A stretch of 64,000 nt of DNA from JAFGVL01 sp963662245. GTDB taxonomy: Bacteria; Bacteroidota; Bacteroidia; Bacteroidales; Paludibacteraceae. The translations under genes and the position numbers were made by a program. Each line of letters starts with the position of its first letter. Position 1 is the first letter of the stretch. Below are positions 60,961 to 64,000 of the stretch, piece by piece. Where the stretch lies: positions 310,001 through 374,000 of the forward strand of contig CAXXVQ010000009.1 in assembly GCA_963662245.2 (NCBI GenBank). The letters run 5' to 3'. A model generated the notes under the pieces. The model made no database searches. It worked only from the letters and a program-made list of their open reading frames with translations, and had not been told where the DNA came from.

Positions 60961-61626
60961 TTAGATGTAGTATTCAGTCATATCTGCCAAGCCGCTTTTT
61001 AATGCTAGTTTGGTTAGTTCATGAACTGTATTGACTTCCATTTTTCTAAAAATATTTTTTCTGTGAGTAATTACAGTGTGATAACTTAAGTGTCTTTCGT
61101 TAGCAATTTCCTTTGTTGATTTTCCCAAAGCAAGTAGTTGAACAATCTCTTTTTCTGTTGGCGTAAGCGCAAATGATTTTCCTGCCTCTGGTAAAGCTTG
61201 TTTGCGTTTATTTCCTAATACGATTTCTAGAACTTCACTGCAATAATATTTTTTCTTATTAGATGTAGATGTTATTGCTGCCAATAATTCTTCTTGAGTG
61301 CTCAGCTTGAGTGCAATATTACATTGAGAAAGTTCTTTTGTGTAAGCGTGTATATTATGCTCCGAAACTTCTTGCAATAAAATCAGACAAGAAGTTTTAG
61401 GGAACTTACTCAGAAGCTCGCTTATTATTTTTGTTTCATTTGATTCAAATAATTCCAAATCAATGATAATAGCTGATTCAGGATTTTTCTCAAGCATTGA
61501 TGCAAGAGTCTTCTTATCGAACGCAAATTCGATATTTGCTGACTTGATGTATTGCTCAATTATGGTGATAACTCCTAGCCGAGTCAAATCCTGATTGTCG
61601 CAAATGATGTAGGTTTGTTCTTGCAT
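60961..61626 (-). CDS. LuxR/NarL-type response regulator
   Basis: A 221-residue protein with an N-terminal receiver-like domain (about 1-125; acidic CDNQD, Asp56 in AIIIDLELF, Lys near 110 in ALKLST) and a C-terminal LuxR-type HTH (about 155-218) with LTPTEKEIVQLLALGKSTKE and ending in a standard helix. It lies inside a sulfur amino acid operon, 2 bp after the PatB-type gene and 33 bp before the metY-like gene. No sensor kinase is adjacent. It may control this operon, which is inference. Confidence 0.88.
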   Translation of the reverse strand: MQEQTYIICDNQDLTRLGVITIIEQYIKSANIEFAFDKKTLASMLEKNPESAIIIDLELFESNETKIISELLSKFPKTSCLILLQEVSEHNIHAYTKELSQCNIALKLSTQEELLAAITSTSNKKKYYCSEVLEIVLGNKRKQALPEAGKSFALTPTEKEIVQLLALGKSTKEIANERHLSYHTVITHRKNIFRKMEVNTVHELTKLALKSGLADMTEYYI

Positions 61627-61628
61627 TT

Positions 61629-62813
61629 TTAGTTGTTTAGTTCATCAACCGCTTTTTTAAGTCGATCAAGAGCTTCTTTGATTTGCAGTCTTGAGTGTCC
61701 TATATTTATGCGGTGAAAGCCTTTGCCTCCTTGTCCAAAACTTCTTCCCGGATTAAGTCCTATCTTAGCCTTTTTGATAAGTATAGCTTCTGTTTCGTCA
61801 TCATTGAGTCCTAGTCCAGTAAAATCTAACCAGATTAAAAATGATGCCTCGGGAATAATGGCTTTTATTTGAGGGGTATTTTCTTTCAGATAACTATCAA
61901 CAAAGTTAATATTTCCTTGGATGTATTCAATCAATTGTTTTAGCCACTCAACCCCGTTCTCATAAGCTGCTTTTGTAGCTGTAAAAGCAAATATATTCCC
62001 TCCTGCAAATTCTAAGGCTTGTAGTTGTTTGCTGAAAGTTTCAAATAATTCTTTGTTTGGAATAATGAATGAAGAACTCCCAAGTCCGGCAATATTAAAG
62101 GTTTTGCTCGGAGCCATCAGAACTACACTGTTTTGTTTAGCATTTTCGCTTACAGTTGCAAAAGGAGTGTGGGTATTACCCGGTAAAACTAAATCAGCAT
62201 GAATCTCATCAGAAACTACAATCACATTGTTTTCTGCACAGATATCAGCTACTTCGGCAAGCTCCTCCTTGCTCCAAACACGACCTCCAGGGTTATGTGG
62301 GCTGCATAAAAACATTAATTTACAATTAGGGTCAGATGCAAATTCTCTTAATTCCTCTAGATTCATTCTGTATTGTCCACCCTGAAGCTTAAGTTCATTA
62401 ACTAAAAGCTGTCGACCATTGTTTCTTACAACATTAAAGAACGGTGGATATACCGGGGACTGGATAATAACTTTGTTATTAGGCTCTGTAAATGCTAAGA
62501 CTGCTGTTGCCATCGCAGGCACAATTCCCGGCACAAAACCGAGCCAATTTGAGTCAATAGTCCAGTTGTGTTTATATTGTATCCAATCAGTAACAGATTG
62601 GTAGAACTCTGTAGTTTTGACCGTATATCCTAAAATTTCATGTTCGCAGCGTTTCTTTATTGCATCCATTATGAAATCAGGTGTGCGGAAATCCATATCA
62701 GCAACTGAAAGAGCTAAAATCTCATCTGTTCCAAAAAAGTGTTTGCGTAATTCTAGTTTGTAGGCGGCAGTATCTTTGCGGTCAATTATTTCGTCAAAGT
62801 TATATTTCTTCAT
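61629..62813 (-). CDS. PatB/MalY-type PLP C-S lyase or aminotransferase
   Basis: A 394-residue fold type I PLP enzyme starting MKKYNFDEIIDRKDTAAYKL, the PatB/MalY hallmark. Landmarks are ALSVADMDF, CSPHNPGGRVW, SDEIHADLVL, and the PLP lysine Lys237 in APSKTFNIAGL. Members cleave cystathionine to homocysteine (cystathionine beta-lyase). The ATG at 62813 is used because a TATATTTG promoter box lies between it and an upstream in-frame ATG (62864). First gene of a three-gene operon. Confidence 0.9.
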   Translation of the reverse strand: MKKYNFDEIIDRKDTAAYKLELRKHFFGTDEILALSVADMDFRTPDFIMDAIKKRCEHEILGYTVKTTEFYQSVTDWIQYKHNWTIDSNWLGFVPGIVPAMATAVLAFTEPNNKVIIQSPVYPPFFNVVRNNGRQLLVNELKLQGGQYRMNLEELREFASDPNCKLMFLCSPHNPGGRVWSKEELAEVADICAENNVIVVSDEIHADLVLPGNTHTPFATVSENAKQNSVVLMAPSKTFNIAGLGSSSFIIPNKELFETFSKQLQALEFAGGNIFAFTATKAAYENGVEWLKQLIEYIQGNINFVDSYLKENTPQIKAIIPEASFLIWLDFTGLGLNDDETEAILIKKAKIGLNPGRSFGQGGKGFHRINIGHSRLQIKEALDRLKKAVDELNN

Positions 62814-62836
62814 ATAAGTGCTTAAATAATAGATTA

Positions 62837-62865
62837 CAAATATAGAGAAAAGCCTTAGAAACAAA
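62837..62865 (-). promoter_or_regulatory. Promoter for the PatB-LuxR-MetY operon
   Basis: TATATTTG on the minus strand (62837-62844) with TTTG 17 nt further upstream (62862-62865). Confidence 0.55.
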
Positions 62866-62896
62866 AAAAGCGAACTGTCTAGCAGTTCGCTTTTTT
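62864..62896 (-). terminator. Terminator after the OmpA-family gene
   Basis: Stem AAGCGAACTG / CAGTTCGCTT with T-runs on either side. It lies 4 bp past the stop at 62900 and overlaps the -33 region of the next promoter. Confidence 0.85.
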
Positions 62897-62899
62897 GTT

Positions 62900-64000
62900 T
62901 TATTCAATGATTAATTGTACCCGTCTGTTTATTGCTCTGTTTTCATCGCTTGTATTTGGAACAAGAGGCTCGTCATAAGCTTTACTTTCAACTTTCATTT
63001 GGTATTCAGGAACACCATAGTCTAAAAGTTTGTTTCTGATGGCAAATGCTCTGTCAAGTCCAATTCTAACATTACGGTCATGTGAATCAATATCGCAAGT
63101 GTGACCAATAATATGAAGAATCATTCCCGGATTTTCCAATAGAAGCTCAGCTAGTTTTTTTAGCTTATCTTCTTGAGGGTTGCCAACTACCTTGTCATTG
63201 CCTAGTTCAAATTTTATGTCAGTTACAGCACATACTTTTTGAGCTTCTTTATGAGCGACTTCTAGTGGGTCTTCATATTTTGGAATAACATATGTTTGTT
63301 TAGGAAGAGCTGGTTCTTCTTGTGCCGTTTCTTGTCTTTTAGGAGTAGCACTTCTGTTGCTTGTTATCTTTTGTATTTTTTGAGGCTCGATTTTTACTTC
63401 TTTCTTCTTCATATGGAAAGAAATTCCAAGCTTCACGCCAAATGACATTGGAATGACTTCATTAGTTTGATTTGATTCAAAAATGTTATTGTATACTTTA
63501 TCCTCAGTAAGAATCATTGCATCACACTCGTCAATAATATTATTTAAGCCATAGTTTAGATAAGCTCCTAAATATAAGTCGGTGTTCTTATTTAAAGCGT
63601 ATGCAAAACCTAGGTCAACAAATGCGGAATAAGCCGGATTGATGTTTATGTCTCCATTCGGGAAACTTGTATAAGTATTAAATCCGTGTTGAGGCATTCC
63701 GTATAATTCTACATTATATTGAGGGTAATAACCTCTAGTATCAATGTTACCTCCAGTTGTTTCATAAGTAGCACTTATTGGTAAAGAAATCTTTCCGCCA
63801 ATTGTAGATAACAATTTCCAATTTGAATTAAGCTTGTTTTGGAATTTTACACCAATAGGGATATCCAAGAATAGTATGTTTTGGGTTTCTTCCCAATCAT
63901 TGAAATATGTTCTGTATTTGTATGATTCATTATCACTATCTATAGATGAAATTTCTTCCATGTAGTTGATGGTTGATGAGGCTTGGTATGTTTGAATACC
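62900..64000 (-). CDS. OmpA-family outer-membrane protein (partial, 5' end off the window)
   Basis: The frame is open through the right edge, past the first ATG at 63961, so the N-terminus is missing. The visible part starts inside a beta-barrel (strands such as LFLDIPIGVKFQ, YSAFVDLGFAYALN, DLYLGAYLNYGL) and continues with a Lys/Pro/Glu linker (about residues 200-240 of the visible part). The C-terminus is an OmpA peptidoglycan-binding domain: IKFELGNDKV, LHIIGHTCDIDSHDRN, and NRAINRRVQLIIE. It anchors the outer membrane to the cell wall. The Cys in GHTCD and VCAVTD could form a disulfide. Confidence 0.88.
   Translation of the reverse strand, partial: GIQTYQASSTINYMEEISSIDSDNESYKYRTYFNDWEETQNILFLDIPIGVKFQNKLNSNWKLLSTIGGKISLPISATYETTGGNIDTRGYYPQYNVELYGMPQHGFNTYTSFPNGDININPAYSAFVDLGFAYALNKNTDLYLGAYLNYGLNNIIDECDAMILTEDKVYNNIFESNQTNEVIPMSFGVKLGISFHMKKKEVKIEPQKIQKITSNRSATPKRQETAQEEPALPKQTYVIPKYEDPLEVAHKEAQKVCAVTDIKFELGNDKVVGNPQEDKLKKLAELLLENPGMILHIIGHTCDIDSHDRNVRIGLDRAFAIRNKLLDYGVPEYQMKVESKAYDEPLVPNTSDENRAINRRVQLIIE

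Overview
The window is a chromosomal segment of an AT-rich member of the Bacteroidota, probably Bacteroidales or a close order. Four signs point there. Several secreted proteins end in type IX secretion (T9SS) sorting domains, and there is a PorE-like T9SS periplasmic protein. Many genes carry the Bacteroidota -7 promoter box TAnnTTTG just upstream, in two cases with a TTG/TTTG -33 box 19 nt away. Shine-Dalgarno sequences are nearly absent; the GH15 gene with AGGAGGG is the exception. The gene content (DUF3108, DUF4292, WbqC, long LepB, EnvC-like protein next to dut) is also typical.

Layout. 1-8.4 kb: end of a DEAD-box helicase, a composite palindromic repeat, GNAT/PPOX pair, AraC regulator, a T9SS-exported DUF4832-like protein, an AlaX-response regulator-histidine kinase operon, a SpoU methyltransferase and a PfkB kinase. 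8.4-16.4 kb: tRNA-Asn, plsC, PorE-like OmpA protein, and a trehalose/osmotic locus (GH15 enzyme converging on MscS and a fused trehalose-phosphate synthase/phosphatase). 16.4-30.3 kb: membrane glycosyltransferases with GtrA and a UGM-like flavoprotein, a short MetH, and a large ELWxxDGT/PKD T9SS protein. 30.3-42.1 kb: NtrC-type regulator without a DNA-binding domain, an LtaS-like sulfatase, then a cell-envelope block (Ig-like lipoprotein, DUF3108, EnvC, DUF4292 lipoprotein, TPR protein, dut) divergent from aroB.

42.1-50.75 kb is an accessory island between aroB and dapB with every gene on the minus strand. It is a graveyard of RHS/polymorphic-toxin C-terminal tips and their putative immunity genes, cut up by three repeat families. 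Family A is a BIME-like pair of inverted REP palindromes and flanks a RAYT (REP-associated transposase). Family B is a 161-bp element present in two nearly identical copies. Family C is a 43-bp sequence found after two immunity genes. The toxins are decapitated, split or reduced to tails (TNT-like, barnase-type inhibitor neighbour, glycine-rich pore-like tips), while most small immunity-type ORFs stay open. This is the most unusual part of the window.

50.9-64 kb returns to core genes: dapB-lepB-wbqC, a T9SS trypsin-like protease with a His-rich leader, ilvE, an RRM protein, a membrane-bound AraC regulator, a three-gene PatB-LuxR-MetY sulfur amino acid operon, and an OmpA-family protein running off the right edge. 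Coordinates and frames were read by eye; family assignments rest on remembered motifs, not searches.
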